11,565 bases of DNA, from positions 1 to 11,565 of the forward strand of contig NZ_CAAFOM010000252.1 in NCBI RefSeq assembly GCF_900764565.1, read 5' to 3'. The position numbers and the translations under genes were made by a program. Below the pieces are notes generated by a model. The model saw only the letters and a list, made by a program, of their open reading frames with translations. It did not search any database and was not told the origin of the DNA. This DNA comes from an uncultured Catenibacterium sp. Lineage in GTDB: Bacteria; Bacillota_I; Bacilli_A; Erysipelotrichales; Coprobacillaceae. Positions 1-6,257 of the stretch are shown piece by piece. Every line of letters starts with the position of its first letter. Within the stretch, counting starts at the first letter, position 1.

Positions 1-5
1 CTTAT

Positions 6-17
6 TGTCTATAGACA
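6..17. promoter_or_regulatory. Perfect 12-bp palindrome, possible operator
   Basis: TGTCTATAGACA is a perfect inverted repeat. On the minus strand a TATAAT box lies just upstream (28-33), which would put the palindrome at roughly +4 to +15 of a transcript leaving the window on the left. No convincing -35 is visible at the right distance. The GT-TATA-AC character resembles operators of HutC-type GntR repressors, but this is only inference from pattern, and the gene it would control lies outside the window. Confidence 0.35.
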
Positions 18-54
18 TCGTGCTAATATTATAAGAATAAAAGACGGAACAGAA

Positions 55-90
55 AATAAAGTCAAATGGTTTTAGCCATTTGACTTTATT
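55..90 (-). terminator. Terminator of the histidine phosphatase gene
   Basis: A perfect 15-bp stem (55-69 with 76-90) has a 6-nt loop. In the minus-strand RNA it is followed by a U-rich tail (about 54 down to 43). The stop codon of the phosphatase gene (89-91) sits inside the upstream arm, so translation ends in the hairpin itself. Confidence 0.88.
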
Positions 91-721
91 ATTTAGAAAA
101 TGATTCGTTTGACTGGTGTGGAAGGAAATCATTATTTCCATAAACTTCCACAGTAAATTTGCCATGACTATAATCCACAATTGTTTCAGAGCAGCCATCC
201 ACAACAGGACTATTGACTTTGATATAATCAATTCTTTCAAGATTCATGATAATAGCCATAATAATAGTGAAACAGAATCCATGAGTGACAATAAATACAT
301 GATCATAAGGCTTTTTCACTAGATCATCTAAGAAATCTTTGACTCTTTCTTCGATTTCATCATAGGTTTCTCCTTCTGGAATGCCTTGAGAGATTTCAGG
401 GTGACACCATAAATCATGGTACGCTTTCTTATATTCCTCAGGAATTTCATCGATTTTCTGCCCTTCTAACAAGCCGAAGTTCATTTCTCGAATGCGTTCA
501 TCAGTGATGATAGGCTGATCATCAAATAATAGTTTTGCAGTATCATATGCACGCTTAATAGGACTAGAATAAATAGCATTATAGTGATTATTCTTGATAT
601 GTTCTTTTAAAGCAAGAATATTATCTATGCCTTCAGGACTTAAAGGAGAATCTTTGCATCCTTGAAGTCTTTTTTCTTTATTCCAAAGCGTTTTAGAATG
701 TCTCGTAATTGTAATTTTCAT
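89..721 (-). CDS. Histidine phosphatase superfamily protein (phosphoglycerate-mutase-like)
   Basis: This 210-residue cytosolic protein belongs to the branch-1 histidine phosphatase superfamily, which includes cofactor-dependent phosphoglycerate mutases and small-molecule phosphatases. The N-terminal signature is T-R-H-S-K-T-L-W-N, with the phosphorylated histidine at H8 flanked by R7. The usual RHG reads RHS here. The other catalytic-pocket residues are visible: R57 in SSPIKRA, E79 in REMNFG, and H147 in VTHG. The length and the LQGCKDSPLSPEG segment fit CobC/GpmB-like phosphatases better than glycolytic mutase, so the substrate cannot be named. The ATG start fits homologues, yet no Shine-Dalgarno sequence precedes it: the nucleotides upstream are the U-tract of the yneF terminator. 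It may be expressed by read-through from yneF, or from a weak promoter not recognised here. Confidence 0.9.
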   Translation of the reverse strand: MKITITRHSKTLWNKEKRLQGCKDSPLSPEGIDNILALKEHIKNNHYNAIYSSPIKRAYDTAKLLFDDQPIITDERIREMNFGLLEGQKIDEIPEEYKKAYHDLWCHPEISQGIPEGETYDEIEERVKDFLDDLVKKPYDHVFIVTHGFCFTIIMAIIMNLERIDYIKVNSPVVDGCSETIVDYSHGKFTVEVYGNNDFLPHQSNESFSK

Positions 722-730
722 ATTAAATAA

Positions 731-754
731 AAATAAGGGTTTTATCCCTTATTT
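731..754 (-). terminator. Terminator after yneF
   Basis: A 9-bp stem (731-739 with 746-754) has a 6-nt loop and is followed in the minus-strand RNA by a run rich in U that ends at the ATG of the phosphatase gene (721). The yneF stop codon (749-751) lies inside the upstream arm. Confidence 0.8.
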
Positions 755-952
755 ATACTGATCATTAACACTTTTCATGATTCTCTTGATCTGAGTTTCG
801 CTAGGTTTACGTCCCATTTCCATAAACATAGCACGAATCATTTTTTCTGAAATTGGTGGGTTTTTCTTTAATTCTCTCTTGAACATCCATCTAGCAAAGA
901 AGAATCCAACAAGAGCACCAATAATTGTAGTAATAATATATCCTGCTACCAT
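749..952 (-). CDS. yneF: UPF0154 family small membrane protein YneF
   Basis: This 67-residue protein has one N-terminal membrane segment (about residues 3-22, ending FFFARWMF). A basic stretch KRELKKNPPI follows, then a conserved soluble tail that includes MIRAMFMEMGRKPSE and ends in QIKRIMKSVNDQYK. This matches the UPF0154/YneF family of Firmicutes and mollicutes in length and motif order. The molecular function of the family is not established. The short positive cytoplasmic tail suggests a membrane-anchored partner protein. The start is well set by GGAGGT seven bases before ATG. It has its own strong promoter and terminator, so it forms a single-gene unit. Position next to tkt is as in Bacillus subtilis, where yneF also lies downstream of tkt. 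Confidence 0.92.
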   Translation of the reverse strand: MVAGYIITTIIGALVGFFFARWMFKRELKKNPPISEKMIRAMFMEMGRKPSETQIKRIMKSVNDQYK

Positions 953-979
953 TGTAAATACCTCCGTTAACGTTAAACA

Positions 980-1008
980 ATTATATCAAAATTGATTATG
1001 TTTGTAAA
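980..1008 (-). promoter_or_regulatory. Sigma-A promoter of yneF
   Basis: On the minus strand TTTACA (1003-1008), a 17-bp spacer and TATAAT (980-985) are present, with TGA just before the -10 box forming an extended -10. Transcription would start near 973, about 20 nt before the SD of yneF. Confidence 0.8.
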
Positions 1009-1033
1009 TTGTTTTAGTGTTTTAGTACTAATT

Positions 1034-1065
1034 AAAGAGAGAATATCCTAAGATATCCTCTCTTT
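1034..1065 (-). terminator. Terminator after transketolase gene
   Basis: Two 14-nt arms (1034-1047 and 1052-1065) pair around a 4-nt loop. In minus-strand RNA the one non-Watson-Crick position is a G-U pair, so the stem is continuous, while in plus-strand RNA it is an A-C mismatch. The U-tail on the minus strand is short, UUU followed by AAUUAG. It begins 10 nt after the tkt stop codon. Confidence 0.75.
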
Positions 1066-1075
1066 TTAGTTATTT

Positions 1076-3046
1076 TTATAATGAATTGTACTCTTTTACT
1101 ACGTTTTCAACAGTAAAGCCATATTCTTTGATGACTCTACTAGCTGGAGCACTTGCACCAAAAGTATCAACACACATAGTTTTACCATCTAAACCAACAT
1201 ATTTATGCCATCCAAAATCAGATAACATTTCTACAGAAAGACGCTTTCTGCAGCTATTTGGTAAAACGGATTCTTTATATTCATCAGTCTGTGCATCAAA
1301 TAAATTCATTGAAGGCATAGAAACAACACGTACTGAATGTCCCTGTTTTTCTAATTCTTCCTGTGCATGAATCGCAAGACCTACTTCAGAACCAGAAGCG
1401 ATAATGATACCTTCTAGATCACCAGATTCTTTTCTAGCAATATAAGCACCATGTAATACATCTTCATAAGTAGAATTTGTAAGGTTTTCTACTGGCTGTC
1501 TAGTAAGAATCAATGCAACTGGCATATTCTTTGTTTCAACAGCAATCTTCCAAGATGCAAGCATTTCATTTGCATCAGCTGGACGTAATACTTCAACATC
1601 AATACTGCTTCTAAGCATTGCAAGCTGTTCAACAGGCTGATGTGTAGGACCATCTTCACCAACTGCAATAGAGTCATGTGATAATGGAAGAATGATTGGA
1701 CATTCCTGTAAAGAACCCATTCTTAAGGCTGCTTTAAAGTAATCACTGAATACTAAGAAGCCTCCTGCAGAGATCTTAACACCTTTATGTAATGTCATAC
1801 CATTCATGATAGACACCATTGCGAATTCTCTGATACCAAAATATACATTTCTTCCAGTATAGTTTTCACAGCTGAATCTTCCTTCACCCTGGATTGAAGT
1901 CTTAGTAGAAGAAGATAAATCTGCAGTACCAGATAAGAATGTAGGGTTCTGTGCAGCAACTTCCTGAATAATTCTATGAGAAATATTACGAGTTGCTTCT
2001 GTATAACCAGGTTTGAACTCTTTCTGAAGTTCTGTAATATCTAAATGATAATTACCTTCAATAGCATTTTTATATTCTTTATATTCTTCTGGATATTTTT
2101 CAGCATATTCTTCAACAGTCTTTAACCATTTCTTATATGCTCTTGTACCACGATCTTTTACGTTCTTCTTGAAGTCAGCATAAACTTCTTCAGGAACATA
2201 GAAAGGATCATGATCAAATCCATAAGATAACTTAGCATTCTTACCGTCTTCTTCACCAAGTGGTGCACCATGAACTTTATTAGTTCCCTGGTTGCAAGAA
2301 CCATAACCAATAACAGTCTTCATGATGATAATAGATGGTTTGAATAACTCTTTCTTAGCACGCTTTAATGCACGGTTGATGGCTTGAATATCATTACCAT
2401 CAGCCACTTCGATAACCTGCCAATTCATTGCTTCATATCTCTTCTTTACATTTTCACTGAATGAATATGAAAGAGGACCATCAAGTGTTACTTCATTGGC
2501 ATCATAGATAACAATAAGCTTTCCTAAAGAGAGATGACCAGCAAGAGATGATGCTTCATAAGTCACACCTTCCTGCATATCACCATCACCACATAATACA
2601 TATGTGTAATGGTCAACAATTGAACAATCTTCCTTGTTGTATTTTTCAGCAAGGAACTTTTCAGCAATTGCCATACCTGTTGCTGTAGGAACACCCTGAC
2701 CTAATGGCCCAGAAGATGCATCTACACCATCTGTGATAGTAATTTCTGGATGTCCAGGTGTTTTTGACTGCCACTGTCTGAACTGTTTTAAATCATCAAG
2801 ACTTAAATCATAACCAGAAAGATGTAATAAAGCATAAAGTAAAGAACTAGCATGACCACTTGCAAGAACAAAGCGATCCCTATTTTGCCAACTAGACAAA
2901 GAGGGATTTATGTTCATCACCTTAGTAAACAATGTGTATAAAGCAGGTGCGCCATCAAGAACCATACCTGGATGACCAGAATTTGCCTTATTAATCATGT
3001 CAATACAAAGCGATCTTATTGTAGCGATCGATAAATTCGAATCCAT
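1076..3046 (-). CDS. tkt: Transketolase
   Basis: This thiamine-diphosphate enzyme of the non-oxidative pentose phosphate pathway moves two-carbon ketol units between sugar phosphates in the cytosol. At 656 residues it is close to the 663 of Escherichia coli transketolase. The N-terminal GHPG (residues 24-27), the thiamine-diphosphate motif beginning G153-D154-G155 and closing with N184 in YDANEVTLDG (Mg2+ ligands D154, N184), the pyrimidine-domain YFGIREFAM with its catalytic glutamate, and the HDSIAVGEDGPTHQPVEQ substrate loop are all intact. The GHPGMVLDGAP variant is of the type seen in Gram-positive and mollicute enzymes. The start is fixed by AGGAGGT (3054-3060) at a 7-nt spacing from ATG. 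It has its own promoter and is followed by a hairpin terminator, so it is probably transcribed alone. Confidence 0.98.
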   Translation of the reverse strand: MDSNLSIATIRSLCIDMINKANSGHPGMVLDGAPALYTLFTKVMNINPSLSSWQNRDRFVLASGHASSLLYALLHLSGYDLSLDDLKQFRQWQSKTPGHPEITITDGVDASSGPLGQGVPTATGMAIAEKFLAEKYNKEDCSIVDHYTYVLCGDGDMQEGVTYEASSLAGHLSLGKLIVIYDANEVTLDGPLSYSFSENVKKRYEAMNWQVIEVADGNDIQAINRALKRAKKELFKPSIIIMKTVIGYGSCNQGTNKVHGAPLGEEDGKNAKLSYGFDHDPFYVPEEVYADFKKNVKDRGTRAYKKWLKTVEEYAEKYPEEYKEYKNAIEGNYHLDITELQKEFKPGYTEATRNISHRIIQEVAAQNPTFLSGTADLSSSTKTSIQGEGRFSCENYTGRNVYFGIREFAMVSIMNGMTLHKGVKISAGGFLVFSDYFKAALRMGSLQECPIILPLSHDSIAVGEDGPTHQPVEQLAMLRSSIDVEVLRPADANEMLASWKIAVETKNMPVALILTRQPVENLTNSTYEDVLHGAYIARKESGDLEGIIIASGSEVGLAIHAQEELEKQGHSVRVVSMPSMNLFDAQTDEYKESVLPNSCRKRLSVEMLSDFGWHKYVGLDGKTMCVDTFGASAPASRVIKEYGFTVENVVKEYNSL

Positions 3047-3070
3047 TTCGAGTACCTCCTAATCACACTC

Positions 3071-3098
3071 ATTATACATAATTTTAATGATGTGTAAA
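3071..3098 (-). promoter_or_regulatory. Sigma-A promoter of tkt
   Basis: On the minus strand TTTACA (3093-3098), a 16-bp spacer and a perfect TATAAT (3071-3076) are present. Transcription would start near 3064, giving a very short leader that runs straight into the AGGAGGT site. Confidence 0.78.
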
Positions 3099-3110
3099 CC
3101 ATTTTTTACA

Positions 3111-3134
3111 AAAGTGAAAGGCAAAGTGAAAGGC
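3111..3134. repeat. Perfect 12-bp tandem duplication upstream of the tkt promoter
   Basis: AAAGTGAAAGGC occurs twice head to tail (3111-3122 and 3123-3134). It lies 12 bp upstream of the tkt -35 box and just downstream of the ynzC terminator. It could be a pair of binding sites for an unknown regulator or a neutral slippage product. Confidence 0.85.
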
Positions 3135-3142
3135 AATAAAAA

Positions 3143-3168
3143 AGACAATCTTTTCACAAAGACTGTCT
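3143..3168 (-). terminator. Terminator after ynzC
   Basis: An 11-bp stem (3143-3153 with 3158-3168, one G-U pair in the minus-strand RNA) has a GUGA tetraloop and is followed by six U. The ynzC stop codon (3167-3169) overlaps the first bases of the stem. Confidence 0.92.
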
Positions 3169-3394
3169 AGTTTATTTTTTTATGCATTCTTGCTTTTGCA
3201 GGAGTGACATCATTACCGTTTGCATCAACAACTTTGATGCTCTGAAGCTGCTGTTCAAAGCCTCTTCTAAATTCTTTTAGGTATTTCTGTCTTAGCTTCT
3301 GCTGACGAGCCTGTTCTTCAGGTGTAAGACCTACTGTCTTCTTTTTATGAGCAAGTGCATTAATTTCATTGATAAGTTTCTGATCAATAGCCAT
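3167..3394 (-). CDS. ynzC: UPF0291/DUF896 family protein YnzC
   Basis: This 75-residue cytosolic protein matches the UPF0291 (DUF896) family: INELA-like INALAHKKK at the start, LTPEEQARQQKLRQKYLKEFRRGFEQQL in the centre, and the conserved IKVVDANGNDVTP near the C-terminus. Known members fold as two antiparallel helices; their function is not settled. In Bacillus subtilis ynzC lies between the SOS genes lexA-yneAB and tkt, and here it also precedes tkt, although no SOS gene is in the window. GGAGGAC five bases before ATG sets the start. No separate promoter is visible in the 27 nt between the upstream small RNA and the gene, so ynzC probably depends on read-through of that RNA's promoter. Its stop codon lies in its terminator. 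Confidence 0.93.
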   Translation of the reverse strand: MAIDQKLINEINALAHKKKTVGLTPEEQARQQKLRQKYLKEFRRGFEQQLQSIKVVDANGNDVTPAKARMHKKIN

Positions 3395-3421
3395 AATGTC
3401 CTCCGATACAATTTAAACAAA

Positions 3422-3578
3422 TGAAAAGACCTAAGAGGAGTTGATTATCCCTGTTAAATACAGGTGGGTACCTTGTGAAAAACTTTAGGATCCCTACTCG
3501 TAGCAGGTCTTCAACACCGTCTTTCTAACAATCAGGTTCCCTTATCAAAAATGTAGGAAATCCATATACTCTCAGGTC
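3422..3578 (-). ncRNA. ssrS: Probable 6S RNA
   Basis: The RNA starts at about 3578, set by the promoter, and runs to about 3428 plus a U-rich tail, 151-157 nt in all. The first ten bases GACCUGAGAG pair with the last ten CUCUUAGGUC (one G-U). Inside is a large asymmetric bubble whose 3' strand carries a small hairpin, CCUGU-loop-ACAGG (3450-3464). Above it GGGAACC (3535-3541) pairs with GGUACCC (3466-3472) with one mismatch. UUGUUAGAAA then pairs with UUUUUCACAA (one mismatch), and an apical hairpin (3493-3507) caps the arm. Closing stem, central bubble with 3'-side hairpin and long upper arm is the shape of Firmicutes 6S RNA, which binds housekeeping sigma-RNA polymerase and serves as template for product RNAs. 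There is no long ORF inside. Recognition is by structure and remembered family features, not by a covariance search. A riboswitch in the ynzC leader is the main alternative. Confidence 0.72.
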
Positions 3579-3584
3579 ACCACC

Positions 3585-3612
3585 ATTATAGCATAAGCGC
3601 TTTTTTAGTCAA
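3585..3612 (-). promoter_or_regulatory. Strong extended -10 promoter of the 6S-like RNA
   Basis: On the minus strand TTGACT (3607-3612), a 16-bp spacer and TATAAT (3585-3590) are present, with TGC directly before the -10 box (extended -10). The predicted start, seven bases past the box, is G3578, exactly the first base of the RNA's closing stem. The spacer contains the palindrome AAGCGCTT (3597-3604). The -35 box begins only 3 bp after the ymfH stop codon. Confidence 0.88.
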
Positions 3613-3615
3613 CAT

Positions 3616-4908
3616 CTAGACGTTTTGCTTAAGTGGTCTGATAATAAAATTAGATGTTAAATCCTTACAAAATAAAGGTAAAATATTTTTGATATCAGCA
3701 ATTGTAAGAGCCTGATATGCTTCAAATAAGTCAAATAAATTGATGCCTTCTAAATAGTACTGACTAAATAATGAAGCAATTGTTTCAATAGAGTTGAAGA
3801 AACCAATCAATGTTCCAATGTTGTTTCTTTTCATTCTATTGAATGCTTCTTCATCTAATGCCATATGTGGAATATCTTCAATTAATTGATGAATATGAGA
3901 CATTAATTCATCAGGCATTGGACTATCTCCCGCAAAGATAATATGAGAAAAATCACGTTCTTGTGAGAAGTTAGTAAAGAAAGAATCATTAATGAGTCCC
4001 TTCTTAGTCCATTCATCTCTTAAATCACTGCTTTTAGAAAATAACATATCCATGAAGATATAGAAAGAAAGCTGTCTTTTAAGCTTTTCTTCAGGTGATT
4101 GAGGGACATTATTCACCTTGATTGCGACATTGACTTTAGGCATAGTGACATCCATCATATTTTCTTCATAGGCTTTACAGATGGTTTCAGGTTCATTATG
4201 ATCCCCTCTTACAATAGGTGGCATATCCTTGAAACTCTTCTTATCCTGATTGTCTCTAATAATAGACATGAGGTGTTCAGGGTCAAAGTTTCCAGTCACA
4301 AATAACATCATATTAGAAGGATGATAGAATGTGTGATAACACTTCTGTAAGATATCATAATCAATTTCTGCCACTGTTTCAACAGTACCTGCAATATCAA
4401 TTCTTACAGGATGATTATGATAAAGGTTGCTGATGGCACCAAAATAACCACGCCAGTCAGGATCATCATTATACATGCCTATTTCCTGGTTGATGATGCC
4501 CTTCTCTTTTTCAATACTTTCAGGTGTAACGTTGAGTTCCTGTACAAAGTCTAATAGTAATTCAGTACATTCATCAACATTTGTCGCTGTATTGAATAAA
4601 TAAGCAGTACGACTATGAGAAGTGAAGGCATTACTGCTTGCTCCAAGTGCAGCAAACTTTTCTGAGGCATCCCCATCTTCCATATCAAACATCTTATGTT
4701 CTAGAAAATGAGCGACACCATCAGGTACTGTGATACAATCTGTTTCTCCTAGAGGAATAAAACTACGGTCAATAGAACCAAAACGTGTTGAAAATAAACC
4801 ATATGTCTTTGTGAAACCGTCTTTAGGCATGAGATAGACATTGAGTCCATTACTCATCTTTTCATGATATACAGTTTCTTTAATTGTTGGATAATAAGTT
4901 TTCTTCAT
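3616..4908 (-). CDS. ymfH: M16B family zinc peptidase, catalytic subunit YmfH
   Basis: This 430-residue insulinase-family (M16) metallopeptidase, cytosolic and without a signal peptide, carries the inverted zinc motif HxxEH as H67-F-L-E70-H71. The distal acidic pair sits seven residues apart, E135 and E142, in EKGIINQEIGMYNDDP. H67, H71 and E142 would bind zinc and E70 would be the general base. Family members have an N-terminal catalytic half and a C-terminal half of the same fold. Length equals that of Bacillus subtilis YmfH. Its start overlaps the end of the upstream ymfF by 29 bp, with its own AAAGGA site, so the two are translationally linked and probably form a heterodimer of active and inactive subunits. 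Substrates of this pair are not known; proposed roles are peptide processing or turnover. No terminator follows it before the 6S-like RNA promoter. Confidence 0.95.
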   Translation of the reverse strand: MKKTYYPTIKETVYHEKMSNGLNVYLMPKDGFTKTYGLFSTRFGSIDRSFIPLGETDCITVPDGVAHFLEHKMFDMEDGDASEKFAALGASSNAFTSHSRTAYLFNTATNVDECTELLLDFVQELNVTPESIEKEKGIINQEIGMYNDDPDWRGYFGAISNLYHNHPVRIDIAGTVETVAEIDYDILQKCYHTFYHPSNMMLFVTGNFDPEHLMSIIRDNQDKKSFKDMPPIVRGDHNEPETICKAYEENMMDVTMPKVNVAIKVNNVPQSPEEKLKRQLSFYIFMDMLFSKSSDLRDEWTKKGLINDSFFTNFSQERDFSHIIFAGDSPMPDELMSHIHQLIEDIPHMALDEEAFNRMKRNNIGTLIGFFNSIETIASLFSQYYLEGINLFDLFEAYQALTIADIKNILPLFCKDLTSNFIIRPLKQNV

Positions 4909-6172
4909 AGTATTCCTTTCCGGTCAAGAAATAGATTGTATCTAATTCTATACTTTGAGCACATCTAATAACATCTTCTTTAGTGACATTAATGATTGCA
5001 GTCTGTTTATCTTCAATTGTATCCTGACTATTAATGATATCTCTTCTCCAGTTGAATGAGATTATAGCATCTGGATCATCATCTACTTTAGATAATGCAT
5101 TGACTAGCATTGTCTTTACCATTGATAATTCTTCATCAGTGATATGACCTTCCTGTAAGTCTTTGATCTGTTTTCCAATTAACTCTTTAGTCTTATCATA
5201 ATTATTCATATCAATACCTGCTGCAATAGTCATAATACCATTCATTGGATCATAACTTGAATGAATAAAGTAACACAAGCTGTTCTTTTCTCTGACTACC
5301 TGGAATAGTCTAGATTGAGAATAACCTCCTAATAAATTAGAAAATACGCTCATTGCAACTGTATTTTCACTTAAGGTACAGCAGTTTGCCTTATAGCCCA
5401 TAACGAGCTTAGACTGCACGATATCCTGTTTTTCTATGACATCTAAAAGATGAATACGTTCATTCTGATAAATATAAGCAGTAGGATAAGGTTCATGAGC
5501 GGCTTGTGGGAACTGTAATCTTTCCTCAAAGATAGAAACAATACTTTCATCAATATCCCCTACTACATAAGCATGCTTATCATCATTTTGAATCATATCT
5601 TTATATGTCTCTACAAGAGAATAAGCATTGATGTTATCCATATCTTCTATATAGCCTGTAGAACGTAATCCTAGAACACTTCCTCTTCCCATATAATCTA
5701 CCATACGGTCAAAGGCATAGCCCATCTTGTCATCCATATCAGCCATAATACGATATGTAATTTCCTGTTTCTTAAGCTTGGTCATTTCTTCATCAAAATG
5801 ACCATCCACAATATAAGGGTGATTCACTAATTCATTTATTAAATCCACCTGTTTAATCAATAGATTTTCATCAATAGGAAGGAATTCCTGATTTACACAT
5901 GTATTCTTAAAAGTAATGATATGACCTTTACCTGCTGAAGAAATATTAGCAGAAAGATTGGCTCCATATAAATCTTCTAGTGTTCTAGATAAGTCCTTTT
6001 GTGTTGGATGCTTCATAGTTCCAGTGATCATTAAGAATCCTAGAACACTTCTACTTGTGACTGTTTCTCTTGTAAAACGTCCTTTAAAACGAACAGAGAT
6101 TGTAATATCTTTAAATTTCTTAGATGAAATCAAGTGAAGTTGATATCCATTCATTTGATAGATCTTGTTCAT
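4880..6172 (-). CDS. ymfF: M16B family peptidase-like protein, non-catalytic subunit YmfF
   Basis: This 430-residue protein has the length and fold pattern of M16 peptidases but no HxxEH. The corresponding segment reads LGFLMITGTMKHPTQ, so zinc cannot be bound in the usual way. The later VVREKNSLCYFIHSSYDP block matches the C-terminal Arg/Tyr element that in M16B heterodimers completes the active site of the partner. It is therefore expected to pair with YmfH encoded directly downstream. The start is set by AAGAGGT five bases before ATG. It is the first gene of a two-gene unit with its own promoter, located right after the nucleoside-transporter terminator. The succession BMP-type transporter then ymfF-ymfH also occurs, as I recall it, in some Bacillus relatives, suggesting an old linkage. 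Confidence 0.93.
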   Translation of the reverse strand: MNKIYQMNGYQLHLISSKKFKDITISVRFKGRFTRETVTSRSVLGFLMITGTMKHPTQKDLSRTLEDLYGANLSANISSAGKGHIITFKNTCVNQEFLPIDENLLIKQVDLINELVNHPYIVDGHFDEEMTKLKKQEITYRIMADMDDKMGYAFDRMVDYMGRGSVLGLRSTGYIEDMDNINAYSLVETYKDMIQNDDKHAYVVGDIDESIVSIFEERLQFPQAAHEPYPTAYIYQNERIHLLDVIEKQDIVQSKLVMGYKANCCTLSENTVAMSVFSNLLGGYSQSRLFQVVREKNSLCYFIHSSYDPMNGIMTIAAGIDMNNYDKTKELIGKQIKDLQEGHITDEELSMVKTMLVNALSKVDDDPDAIISFNWRRDIINSQDTIEDKQTAIINVTKEDVIRCAQSIELDTIYFLTGKEYYEENLLSNN

Positions 6173-6198
6173 TGTATACCTCTTTTCTTTCTCTATTC

Positions 6199-6226
6199 AT
6201 TATAACTTTTTTGTATAGTAGTGCAA
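6199..6226 (-). promoter_or_regulatory. Sigma-A promoter of ymfF-ymfH
   Basis: On the minus strand TTGCAC (6221-6226), a 16-bp spacer and TATAAT (6199-6204) are present. It begins a few bases after the U-tract of the nupQ terminator, so the peptidase operon is reset as an independent unit. The leader is about 20 nt. Confidence 0.8.
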
Positions 6227-6233
6227 GAAAAAA

Positions 6234-6251
6234 GGACTCCCTAAGGAGTCC
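6234..6251 (-). terminator. Terminator of the nupOPQ operon
   Basis: A perfect GC-rich 7-bp stem (6234-6240 with 6245-6251) has a UUAG loop and is followed by a run of six U on the minus strand. It starts 6 nt after the nupQ stop codon. Confidence 0.93.
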
Positions 6252-6257
6252 AGTCTA

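Noticed and set aside
1086..1370. Open frames on the opposite strand within tkt, ymfH, the transporter genes and the phosphatase gene
   Set aside because: They are antisense to well-recognised proteins, lack ribosome binding sites and show no family signature.
3422..3578. TPP riboswitch-like words CUGAGA and GAACCUGAU in the small RNA, close to a thiamine-diphosphate enzyme gene
   Set aside because: The core that should follow (CUGGAUAAUGCCAGCGUAGGGA-type) is missing after GAACCUGAU, CUGAGA is fully used in the closing stem, and tkt has its own promoter beyond a terminator.
3395..3578. T-box or SRP RNA as alternative for the small RNA
   Set aside because: There is no GGGUGGNACCGCG antiterminator motif and no GGAAGGAAGCA-type Alu/4.5S core. 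The rod with bubble fits 6S RNA better.
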